A stretch of 64,000 nucleotides of DNA, from contig CAJNDS010002083.1 in NCBI GenBank assembly GCA_905221605.1, positions 1 to 64,000 on the forward strand, written 5' to 3'. The notes under the pieces are model-generated. The model made no database searches and had not been told where the DNA came from. It worked only from the letters and a program-made list of their open reading frames with translations. Positions 11,401 to 19,000 of the stretch are shown here, piece after piece (positions within the stretch are counted from its first letter, which is position 1; each line of letters starts with the position of its first letter). The position numbers and the translations under genes were made by a program. This DNA is from Symbiodinium natans (taxonomy: Eukaryota > Sar > Dinophyceae > Suessiales > Symbiodiniaceae).

Positions 11401-12065
11401 CATCCGTGATACAGGTGCGCCAGCTCAACCACTATATAGTCTCCGCTCGGAACACCCCCTGGTTGGAGCGCGTAACCTAGGAACAATCCGGGTGACGCCG
11501 GAGTGTCGAACTTCGCCTTGGATGCCATGGCATACGCTTGCTCTTCCTCGGCGTCGTGATCTACATATTCTTCCCCTTCCCCACCATCGTCTGCACACGC
11601 TGCCTGGCATAAGCCATCCGCTAATGTCGCAAAGTGCTCATCCAATCTGAAGCCCAGCCTCATCAACTTCCACTTGTCGTCCACAGATGCCTTTTTACCC
11701 GCTGCCAGGGTATATCCCACCGCTATCACTCTATCCTCCGGCGCCAAGGCATCTTCGGTAGCATGCCAAACTCTTGGATTGAACTTTAGCCCACTATCCA
11801 CCTTCCGAGTCCTTCCCCATATCCATTTTCCCGGAAGCACCTCTTTCTCTATCCCGGCGGCCTTGCCACCCTCACTCGCACACTGTTCCTCTTCTGTCCA
11901 GATCATAGCTTCGCCCGCCCTCTCGCTTACCGGTACAACAAAGTTGTATGTCTGGCTCTCGTTAAACTTGTCCTTGTGAGGCCCCATCCTGGTTCCGACA
12001 GACACAATCACCGTTGTAAAAGTAGCTTCTGGGAAGCATTTTGCTATCAGCTCGCAGCACACCAT
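5406..12065 (-). CDS. pol: Element ORF4: dioxygenase-like domain, integrase tail, reverse transcriptase and RNase H
   Basis: This 2,219-residue product carries the copying enzymes. Residues 1-120 show H30-K-D32, a distal H101 and R112, the 2OG-Fe(II) dioxygenase pattern. Residues 193-213 (GLFLGYALQPGG...GDYIV) resemble the integrase C-terminal segment of dinoflagellate Copia proteins. C1304-x2-C1307 and C1328-x2-C1331 form a possible zinc site. Reverse transcriptase spans about 1400-1700, with D1547 in motif A and YVDD at 1634-1637. RNase H has D1868, E1913 and D1949, and the Copia-type STPEAE. About 230 residues of unknown role follow. The frame is open up to 12,236, and the 57 extra codons (with LGLYAYGGKVGVTNSA) look coding, so the ATG at 12,065 is probably not the real beginning. 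Entry is likely from ORF3 by a -1 shift. Confidence 0.9.
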   Translation of the reverse strand: MVCCELIAKCFPEATFTTVIVSVGTRMGPHKDKFNESQTYNFVVPVSERAGEAMIWTEEEQCASEGGKAAGIEKEVLPGKWIWGRTRKVDSGLKFNPRVWHATEDALAPEDRVIAVGYTLAAGKKASVDDKWKLMRLGFRLDEHFATLADGLCQAACADDGGEGEEYVDHDAEEEQAYAMASKAKFDTPASPGLFLGYALQPGGVPSGDYIVVELAHLYHGWTVPSIHRVKRIVLDEEMPNYFPMQAVADRKSRIMTATRADALARLELEREGQQGEETEEIFAEERRVRADVMRQIKCDDQHLQNGDFWEHDEIDHSWTLHHILPRKELCTPGEEVKGTGGPGDRELGPRRRTWIVYADGTSEVLDEDRMKGKKKITKKWTGCTTFWEKGEPEGEIDDEAKERARGEKATGIRGVGLDYEQDMPRIERPYARSHKPNSISSAEWNRMSPGQRLRYIEGDKERIIRGERPPSAVRGQEEIGPRPAEIGAREWMEKITDHGQEFSPPEYRWDPPPGMPEGGRVWAVRNNRATSYRFYGGRDKRRLELWWRVTRSANTGEVLESIEYDSCIQAEMMRNRGRYRFVVPRDIITEFWYIPDGGEDRRIRDRGESAEPAAPASRMGDTEEVTKTINQLCSTAGIARTPSDNIVGEMMRELGEQPKVQIMGVGIEEIGGNGGENVSWISGEGCVIGEGVTDVVIAIDASSNGMRIEVDRKASGWRREEGLDSTREARERVFGNVEKVITDANSRGIVATTIWIGGKSRLADETIVRMALAWDMWIVRSDGCMLGMHDGVDASCYIGVVTPCMMNAIAADMLACDHMPRDHELMSRMVRTSDTKTDVQREQECKAIREMIKVIKDAIDICGEEEDDSVSMACEEHEGEYIGYGSGMVTLDVDSLAQLEKGTIRGDETGGSLEKLLKIAKRRMNGGNSYWVIDMEGDDEHVDDATDREDQTLVRNYAAAAAEDGAPYISRAETRWKRCIVMNNPGREAMGEIFGPRAKHIQDLRVILVDGDDIGKVMMMKPNSRRIRHSTGGAAVAYPGEELEVGDMNGDGWMIVLIGERENSDTDRRHDQDREESSGFDDQSDVFDSEGWTLSDLEEEREPVDEAFFRARHAETINLETMEKGECNIVMWEAERNALVLELKDDVHVPLIGYTWVRTGIAYPEDPGTSVRVSALGQLVAETMCDVIGYEVSPEREILVAIQNRNSFPITFGGGGGPIMRMEFAKGVCLRPRMRGCMMPENVKEVRHRRAHRESKKAIWAREARARERDRDSVDHGLRARRNRDEDRRRIGIKHVSNRTYKCRECRRLLEGKAKVPSLILTSMTLCFACFMNKHTTPFDNLIRQGYQTEDEEYGDGIVAVPAIQVDADQEDSWEEVAENEMCDNIDETVGECEPLMATIIEDEEEDIEEVFGLVARPVTKAERAINPKARAALDKEWKKLMDQVVWIMEEVRSWKDVQREAMDRGEIAHVGRIFDICVEKNWELAEDDPLRKYKGRVVFEGCHVKDQEGKWAIFQEITSCPATLEAGKMADAYGMLPGHDIEMSDGESAYTQALLGGPKTWIRIPRDRWPDEWEGIDDPVVPLRLALYGHPDAGGFWEKHCEKAVTEVGFEFLSDWPSVFFHKELKLMLVIYVDDFKLAGPKENLAIGWEKLAKRIKLEEPRSMGRYLGCLHTASAIPFRSPFEPRHEWTKIIEPKKEPPNFVGKAEAKEDSPDEIRILRYDVTDFMKQCVDRYQELCSTAYPKPLDKAKTPYLDESRPEFDENPVDDKVNEIMGIAKYELPDEGPGVLKEHAPAVLMKILYGARVGRYDLLRPVQVLASRLTTWTHLCDKRMHRLISYINETTTTSLYGWVGDRIGDIRLVLYCDADLASDKNDHRSTSGVYLCLQGPHTFVPIAAYCKKQTSCSKSTPEAEIVALHDGITKQGIPGLALWEMMKESIEPLIVAEDNEAAVRVIVSGKNPNMRYLSRTQRIDIARLNQFYEAVMFTFVNCPTEYQAANMMTKAINEAREWLRDMYTTAHFGEEEFGNATGTILAMPACRGVSQNQLEYDIRDNVGIAKSIVGRWIIWEMVWDIKHSPILEVDEAIVGECDGIVVIAPKRVDSPSRLARGAELKLGRKDQSAADSLALLVDRVIAAGIGIVLINRSDAAISEGIARILAARGKLARMRGKTQIGELHDKGEDVQCTIYINEESKARIESSDMVNIEALCNALQRRLD

Positions 12066-12136
12066 GGCTATCCCCGGATATTCTTTGGCACTATTCGTAA
12101 CGCCAACCTTTCCTCCGTACGCATACAGCCCCAGGA

Positions 12137-14050
12137 CTATGAACCCTCTATACCGGTGGCCATGCTCCGCGAATTCTTCGCTATTCCTTTTTCTATCGAA
12201 GTGAACTTCAGGATGATGTCCTTTGCATGCTGCACATCAAAGTCCTGCGTCATGACCATGTCGAGCGCACGTCTATCGATCTCTCTCAGCTCTTCCTCCC
12301 TTTGCGAGCGTTGTTCTTTAGTTTCCTTCGTTTCAGAGGGCAAGGCCATGCTCGAAACATCTTCATCAGCTCCGAGAATCTCAAGAGCGTCATTTTCAGG
12401 ATCCCCCCGTTCGAGCAGGGCCGCGTCCTCTTTGCCAGCTTTTCTAGGCTTTTCGGCAATGGGGAGGTAGTTAACAAGTGCCCCGAAAGGAATCAGTTTC
12501 ACTTTGTCTTGCTCGTTGCCATGTCTTTTCCCGTACGGGCTTACCCCGTCCACTTGTTGTACGTTCCTATGGAAGCAGAACGTCTGCACAGCGTACGGCC
12601 ACCACTTCGGTTCTAGTCCTGCTTGTCTCAGCAATACTCTGCCACCGTAGATTACTTCTTTGACCTTGAGCTCCGCTATGCTATTCGTTCGGGGTAATCC
12701 GGGTGTAGAAGTCGCCCTGCAAGTTCCTATGACGTCGCAGGCTTTTGAGAATTCACCGGCTCCGTCTGCGTACAGATGCACTACCATATCTGGGCCTCGG
12801 AACTCAGTGATAGCTCGCACAAACTCATCCGTTCCCCTGGACTTTACGGGCGTGCAGTGTATCCACTGTGTCTTGAAGTCGAACATCACGATTGCATTGT
12901 TTTCTCCGCGGATTCCCTTGTCTTTGTTGCTGCGAAGAACTATCGTGTCAGCAGTGACCCTCTCCCCGAACTTCTCGGCGCCCTTGTCTGTGATGCCTTC
13001 GCCCCTGTTGAAAGGGACGTTTATTGCTTTGCCTTGTCGACAAGCAACGCAGTGCATGTTCTTTGGGAGATGCGTGAGCAAATGTTCCGTCGATTTTGCA
13101 TACTCCGGTGAGTATCTTGCTCTCCGGATGCTCACAGTTTTGCTCGACCCTATCCCTTCGCCAATTCTATCCGCAACTCGAACCTGATCCGCAGGTCCGT
13201 CTTCTGCCTTTGCTTGTTCCACTTCTCCCATGTCACCGGCGCTATCATCCTTCTGAGGCTCTCCCACTCCTCTTCTAGCCTGTTCTTCATCGGCTATTCC
13301 TGGCAAATCTATATCATCATCCAATTCGCCTCCGTTTTCGGCGCTTTCTTCCTCGCCGGGTACAGCGACGACTTGCTCCGCGATCCTTAGGTCGTCATCC
13401 GGACTCTTCTTCATTCCGTGGATGAGCTGAAACTCCGCATCCGTCATATTGCGTGCGCTTTGCCCCGCCTCAATCTGCTCAGGACTCAAAGCTCTTTCAC
13501 AAAAACCGCATACCCCGGATGAATCGGCCTTACACGCGGCGCAGTAGAACGTCGTTCTCAGTCGACCGTCACCATCGTCTTGTTCTGTCGTTGTCTCCCT
13601 ATTCCTCTCGTCTATCCCCTTTTCGACCACTGATGAAATTCGGTGGTGCTTACGCATAGTCTCCTTGATGGCTCGCACTAATCCCGGTGCCCACTCCGAC
13701 CAGTTTTGTGACTCGCTCATCTCGCCCTTGCTTCTATCACTGCTATCATTCGTCGCTCCAGTCCCTGGTCCTCTAAGATTGACCGCCCATCCTATCAACT
13801 CTGCGTCAGTCGCTATCGTTGTCAGCTTTTTCCTAGAGTGTCCCATCGGTCCCTGATCAAAACTGAACAGCTTCGTTCCTAGGATGGCACTCGTCCTATC
13901 CCATTCTTCTGTCGCCCACAATGATGCGTATCCCCCTTCTGGCGTATCATCCCAATACGTCTCGGGGTCCTGGGGCTGCTCAATGAGACACATCGTTGGG
14001 GCTCTCAATCGTCGGTGACGTGCCTTTCCTATCACCACAAGCATGCACAC
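12137..14050 (-). CDS. Element ORF3: methyltransferase-like C-half and integrase
   Basis: The listed start is a GTG at 14,050, but the frame is open to 14,140 and overlaps ORF2 by 68 bases, so it is probably read from ORF2 by a +1 shift. Residues 1-95 continue the Rossmann-type domain begun in ORF2 (CLIEQPQDPE at 21-30). C170, C173, C181 and C184 form a zinc-ribbon-like site. The integrase zinc motif is H323, H327, C334 and C337. The core has D368 (TADT), D429 (YADGAGEF) and E460 (SIAELK), the D,D,E triad. The segment LIPFGALVNYLP at 519-530 is typical of the post-core region. The last 100 bases overlap the ORF4 frame. Integrase identity is firm; the boundaries at both ends are not. Confidence 0.85.
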   Translation of the reverse strand: MCMLVVIGKARHRRLRAPTMCLIEQPQDPETYWDDTPEGGYASLWATEEWDRTSAILGTKLFSFDQGPMGHSRKKLTTIATDAELIGWAVNLRGPGTGATNDSSDRSKGEMSESQNWSEWAPGLVRAIKETMRKHHRISSVVEKGIDERNRETTTEQDDGDGRLRTTFYCAACKADSSGVCGFCERALSPEQIEAGQSARNMTDAEFQLIHGMKKSPDDDLRIAEQVVAVPGEEESAENGGELDDDIDLPGIADEEQARRGVGEPQKDDSAGDMGEVEQAKAEDGPADQVRVADRIGEGIGSSKTVSIRRARYSPEYAKSTEHLLTHLPKNMHCVACRQGKAINVPFNRGEGITDKGAEKFGERVTADTIVLRSNKDKGIRGENNAIVMFDFKTQWIHCTPVKSRGTDEFVRAITEFRGPDMVVHLYADGAGEFSKACDVIGTCRATSTPGLPRTNSIAELKVKEVIYGGRVLLRQAGLEPKWWPYAVQTFCFHRNVQQVDGVSPYGKRHGNEQDKVKLIPFGALVNYLPIAEKPRKAGKEDAALLERGDPENDALEILGADEDVSSMALPSETKETKEQRSQREEELREIDRRALDMVMTQDFDVQHAKDIILKFTSIEKGIAKNSRSMATGIEGS

Positions 14051-14072
14051 GCGCAGTATGATGATATCGTCG

Positions 14073-15953
14073 TCACGGCATTCCTGCTTCTGTGCCCAAC
14101 TGACTCGACCTAAGCGGAATCGGACCAGGCCTTCTGTATCTCATCACGGACCTCGTTCTGCAAGGCGGTCCGGCTAGCCAGCAAAAAACCAAATTGGTTG
14201 TGGCCAGCTTCACTAGCCACCACCATGTATCAGATCGCAGCACGTTCTCCTCCATGTCGATGTCTATCACACTCATTCCTAATTCACTTGCGATGTCATC
14301 AAACTTTCCCCTTGACTTTCCACAACAAATGTGCACAATAACCCTTCTGCTCCCTTCAATCGCTTTCCTTATCTTCATGATTTCAGGTCTCGTTTCTCCC
14401 TGGGGTTTATGTGCCTTTCCGCCGTCAAGTATCTCTTGAGGAGCAAGTGGCCATAAACACCTTGCTATCTCGACTAGCGTCTCTGCCTCGCCACCGGTAC
14501 CGATGTTCTTGTCCAGCATCATCATCAAGTCATCTAGCCCCGCGTTTTCGTCCGCAGCCATTCTATTCAAGATATGTTTTCTCACCTTCGCGCTATCGCT
14601 CTGCACCGCTTCTCCTGCATCCGCTCCTTCGAATGTGAGCCCTTCTATCTTGAACATGGTCTTGCCTGTCCATAAGTCCTTCTCCGCGTCTCTACTCTCT
14701 CCCTCATTGCACTTGTCCACCCAGTCTATCCATTCCGCCACGGTTTTGCCACCTTCGTACACACGTTTGGATCTACACCGCTCGGCGAATCGCGGTACAA
14801 GTGCATGTATCTCCGGGAATTTCAGTGTCTCAAACCACGGATCGCAAGTCTTCGTTCTTGGTTTGTTGTGGAAACACACCGCCTTATTACCTGTTAACAT
14901 CCACTTGTCCAGCAGCCTCCCATCGTCGTTTGTGACCTTTCCTATCGGTTCCTCCTCGGTGTCTCTATCCGTGTCCGAGTCCACGCTTTTGGGGCTACAT
15001 TCTTCCTGTTTTTCTTCGATTTTCCTCGGACTGGAATTTCCTCGCACAGGTAGTTCAATTGCAAGAGGCGCTGGCATCGCAGGATAGATGTGATAGTCAC
15101 TTCGCTCATTCTCGCTAACGACCGTTGATGTTCTATCCACCATGTAGGGAATATCCCCGATGACTTTTAGCACTATCAGGCTCGAGTCAGGTTTGACGAA
15201 CACGGGGTTAGCACCCGCCAGCCAATGAAATGAATATCCCATTTTCATACATTTCCTCCCCATCGACAGAACAGCGGGAGTACTCTCGAGCATTCTAATC
15301 CTCATTGTCTCAGGCATCCCTTGTATATCCATGCAGATCTCTTGCTTTGACGTGGTGTTGCCGTTGGCGGTGTTGAACCTCACTTTCTTCGCCTCAATGG
15401 CCATATCTTTTTCGTCCTGGGTGAGGTCTGCTTCTGCTATGAGATCCATAGCGCATCCCGAGTCTATCATCCATCGTCTCATTACCGGTGGCAAGCAATG
15501 CTGTGCTGATGCCGCCGGCTGACTATCCTCTCGACTATCCACGCGGAACCTCTCGTCGACTATACCTATTCTCCTGCATTCCTCCACTATCCTGTCAGCC
15601 AATCTTGATGCATCCTTACCTTCCTCGCCTTGCTCCCCGGCTAGTATGTCCAGCACGACCTCTTCGGCCAGAGATATCCCGCGCAGCCTTGCCTTTGCCT
15701 CTTCAATCACGGGATATCGTTTCACATCATGTTCATACCCCTTCTTGTGTACGTTTTTGCATTTTCGCACCATCTTGTCGGCTGTGTGTCCTTTCCAATA
15801 GCATATATCCAGTCCTGCTATCCCCGTCTCTTCGGAGCCCAACCCCTTGACTCGCCTATTACCCTTCCTCACTCGCTCCCTGCCTGTCGTTGTCACCAGT
15901 ATTCCCCTAAGCGTGCCTTCGGCGCTATCATCCCCTTGTCGTACCACAGGCAT
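14073..15953 (-). CDS. Element ORF2: retropepsin and methyltransferase-like N-half
   Basis: D164-S165-G166 within MIDSGCAMDLI is the active site of a retropepsin, the protease that processes the polyprotein. The downstream segment with TPAVLSMGRKCMKMGYSFHW matches the second half of Copia proteases. Residues 538-600 read as a Rossmann-type SAM-methyltransferase core: HICCGKSRG (motif I-like), DID near 564-566 and GPPC at 595-598, the Pro-Cys loop of cytosine-5 methyltransferases. The domain is cut by the stop at 14,073 and continues in the ORF3 frame. Upstream of the ATG the frame stays open to 16,022 and overlaps the end of ORF1 by 19 bases, so the start is uncertain. Confidence 0.85.
   Translation of the reverse strand: MPVVRQGDDSAEGTLRGILVTTTGRERVRKGNRRVKGLGSEETGIAGLDICYWKGHTADKMVRKCKNVHKKGYEHDVKRYPVIEEAKARLRGISLAEEVVLDILAGEQGEEGKDASRLADRIVEECRRIGIVDERFRVDSREDSQPAASAQHCLPPVMRRWMIDSGCAMDLIAEADLTQDEKDMAIEAKKVRFNTANGNTTSKQEICMDIQGMPETMRIRMLESTPAVLSMGRKCMKMGYSFHWLAGANPVFVKPDSSLIVLKVIGDIPYMVDRTSTVVSENERSDYHIYPAMPAPLAIELPVRGNSSPRKIEEKQEECSPKSVDSDTDRDTEEEPIGKVTNDDGRLLDKWMLTGNKAVCFHNKPRTKTCDPWFETLKFPEIHALVPRFAERCRSKRVYEGGKTVAEWIDWVDKCNEGESRDAEKDLWTGKTMFKIEGLTFEGADAGEAVQSDSAKVRKHILNRMAADENAGLDDLMMMLDKNIGTGGEAETLVEIARCLWPLAPQEILDGGKAHKPQGETRPEIMKIRKAIEGSRRVIVHICCGKSRGKFDDIASELGMSVIDIDMEENVLRSDTWWWLVKLATTNLVFCWLAGPPCRTRSVMRYRRPGPIPLRSSQLGTEAGMP
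14108..14114 (-). promoter_or_regulatory. Candidate +1 ribosomal frameshift site (CTT AGG T)
   Basis: ORF2 codons 614-615 are CTT AGG and the next base is T. Ty1, also a Copia element, shifts +1 at CUU AGG C. The ORF3 frame is exactly +1 and opens at 14,140, just upstream, while ORF2 stops at 14,073, so the shift must happen in this 68-base window. A slip here joins GPIPL to the ORF3 frame. Confidence 0.5.
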
Positions 15954-16003
15954 GGCCGTAAATACCTGACTATCATCGCTGGCCTGTGGGTTTCGGCCCG
16001 CCC

Positions 16004-19000
16004 CTAGCGAAAACTCGGCCCTTCACCATCAGCATGTGGACTCGATGGCCTCGTCTCCTTCTGTTCTATCTCTACTGTCTCAAATGCCTCCCTAATGCTA
16101 TTCGGGATAGCCTCATGGAGCATTTTACACTTGTCATTTCTACAGCTGCCATACCGAAAATGCTCAAAGCAGTATCCCGCCTTCTTGAGGACCTCTTCCG
16201 CCTGACTATACAGATAGATATCGTGCGAATGCTTGCAGTCCGCCGCAGTCATCGGGCACGTTCCACGCGTATAGGGGTAGCAGACCCCTCTCTTTCCAAA
16301 CGGCGACTTGGATCCATATCTATTCTTCGGGTCGTCAGCTCTCCCCGCCTGCGAAAGTCCGTCCCTGCCTCTTCCCACAGATATCCCTCTTCCGTAGCCA
16401 TTTCCCCCTGCGGGCGATGAACTCCTCGGTCTATCATCAGCGTACGCGCTTCTTCTATTCACCGGCGCTCTATATGATCCCTGCTGAGCCGGCATCGCGG
16501 CATATCCACTCGTGAACGCCTGTCGACTCACCCGCATTGAGGCCTCGTCTATGTTCTTGTCCGCTCTCCACATCTCCAGTCTATCCTTGATTCTCTTTCG
16601 CAACCAGGTGTGCGTCTTGGCCTCGTCCGGAAGCAATCTCCACGCCTCAATATCGTGGTTCAGCACCTGAACTCTCTGCACCTTCGAATGCAACATCCAT
16701 CCCAGCTGTTGCTCGCTCCAGGTATTGCCTTTCAGCCCTACAAGGTTCGTGTGCGCCAGATCCCATCTAGTCATGAACTCCTCCAGTGCCTCCTCTTCGG
16801 GCTTCCCCGGGAAATGCATAACCTTCGTGCTGCTCAGACCATCGTACAGCACCTGACTCTCTTTAGCTATCGGGATCTCAACATGTTTTACTATCAGCGT
16901 AAGCAATCTCATGGCCGTCATCGGTTTTCCATCTCCCACTTGCTGAGTCTTGTACATCTCCATCTTCACCTTCGCTGACAATGACTCTGACTTTATTGCT
17001 CTCTTCAATCCGCTAAACAGCTGATTCTCTAGCGCAGGGTACTTGAGTTCCATGTCTATCATCGCTTCGCTCCTTTCGCGTACCTTCAGTACCTGCGTGT
17101 ATGCATAGTCCCCATCATACAGATACGCAGCCTTCGCGGTATGTGCCACATCGCCCAGCCACAGTCCTACTTCTCCGGATGATGGCTCCTTCGCTATCGA
17201 TATCTCGTTGCATTTCTCCATCCCTCTGGTGTCCTTAAACTTGCTGTATCCTCCTCCTACCGGATTCCTGAATCTGGCATCGTCCCCCTCATGATCGCGT
17301 CCACTCTGCGGCCTCGGAAGTCCTGTCCCTGCATACCCTCCGGCATCGCATCCCCTTCTATCAGTGGAGCATAGCATGCACAAGTCATCATGGTACTCAT
17401 AGCAATTACCACACACTTCTCTTCCGCAGCCATGGCATGCAATCATCATTTCTGCTTGTCTAACACACACAGGGCACCTTCTAATCCTAGTCTCTTCCCC
17501 CAACAGACCTCCATCTCCTTGTCTATCCTTTCTTCCATGCTCTCTTCTATCCCCAAACGAACTTGGCGCAGGCGTGGCACCGGCACTTGGTCTTGCGGAG
17601 CCAGCGTTCGAAGCACCTCCCGCAGCCGGCGCCGGCATAGCGTACTCGGAGCTCTGCTTGGCGATCTCACCGATTCTATTCCACATGCTATCCAGCTCTG
17701 CTTTAATGCTATCGTTTCGTTTCACCTGCTCCAGTCTCCGTTCATACTCTCGTACCGTTGCCTCCAACTGCTCGTTCTTCTCTTTGAGTTCAAGCATTTC
17801 TCTACTACGAAGATCGAGATCCGCTCTCATTTTAGATACCTCATCTCTATTATCCCGGATCATCCGCGCTACCGACTCTGTCACTCCTTTGTTCTCCCCC
17901 TTCATGCTTTCTATCTCACTGAGCAGGCTAGCGTTCTCCCTCACGATCCGCTCATTCACAGTGGTCAACCCCTGCAATTGACTAGTGATCTTGGTCACCT
18001 GCTGTTCTAACACAATGCATCTATTCTCAATCCTTCGATCTACCACAGGACCTGCCGACTCCGGCCTCGAAGCCTCTATTCCTCGGGCGTTGTCGCTCCT
18101 GGCTCTTCCGTCGGCTCCCCCACTCCCACCGTGACTATCTCGTCCGCGTGACATGGTCGGTGGCTTTCCTATCTCCGCGCTGTTTCCTCGCATCTTGCCT
18201 ACCCCTTCGTTCCGTGCGCTCTCATCAATTCGAGCATTGACAAGGATAAATTCGCCCGTGACTCTCTTCTGCTCATCTATCATACGGCTCGACATTGACT
18301 CCATTGTCTTTTCCATCTTTCGCACGGTATCCTTCACCCAGGCCTGTTCTCCGTTTCTCTTCTCATCCATCCGATCGGTCCTTGCCGCGACATTCTCGCA
18401 AGTCTTGTGAACCTTTGTCATGTTCGCCACAATCTCAGCCACGCTTTTGCGGTTCTTTATCACCTCTCTCGCGACGGTCATTATGTGTTCCTTCTGCGCC
18501 AGAACCACTTCACTCAGCTTCTTGGTTTCGCCCCGCACTGCCCCATCTATGCACGTGCCGTGACCCTCGCCAGGTTCTCTGCATCCGCATCCAGGACCTT
18601 TTCCTTGGCTGTTGCAATGGGACGACGATGCCGTATCTGTTCCGGCTTTCTGGCTCCCCTTGGACTTCAGCTTCCTTAGTTCCTCGCCCGCTATCTTGAT
18701 CTGGTCCCATTGTCTATTCAAAACCGTCTCTACTTTATCCAGTCTCTCGTTCTTCCATGTTCCATTCTCGTGTCGCATTTGCATGCTCGAGAAGACTACA
18801 CCTATGCCACGTCTCACCTCGTTCAATCCTGTCTCTAACGTGGTGATCTTCGTCCCGGTACTCTGTTTGGCCACGTCAGCTGAATGCTCCGCCGTGGACA
18901 ATCGTTCCTCCACTCCCTTCAATCTAGTCGTAACAGAGGTCTTGAGCACCTTCACGTTCTCAACCTGCCGTCTCATTCTCCGTGCGAGCTGCATGGCTCC

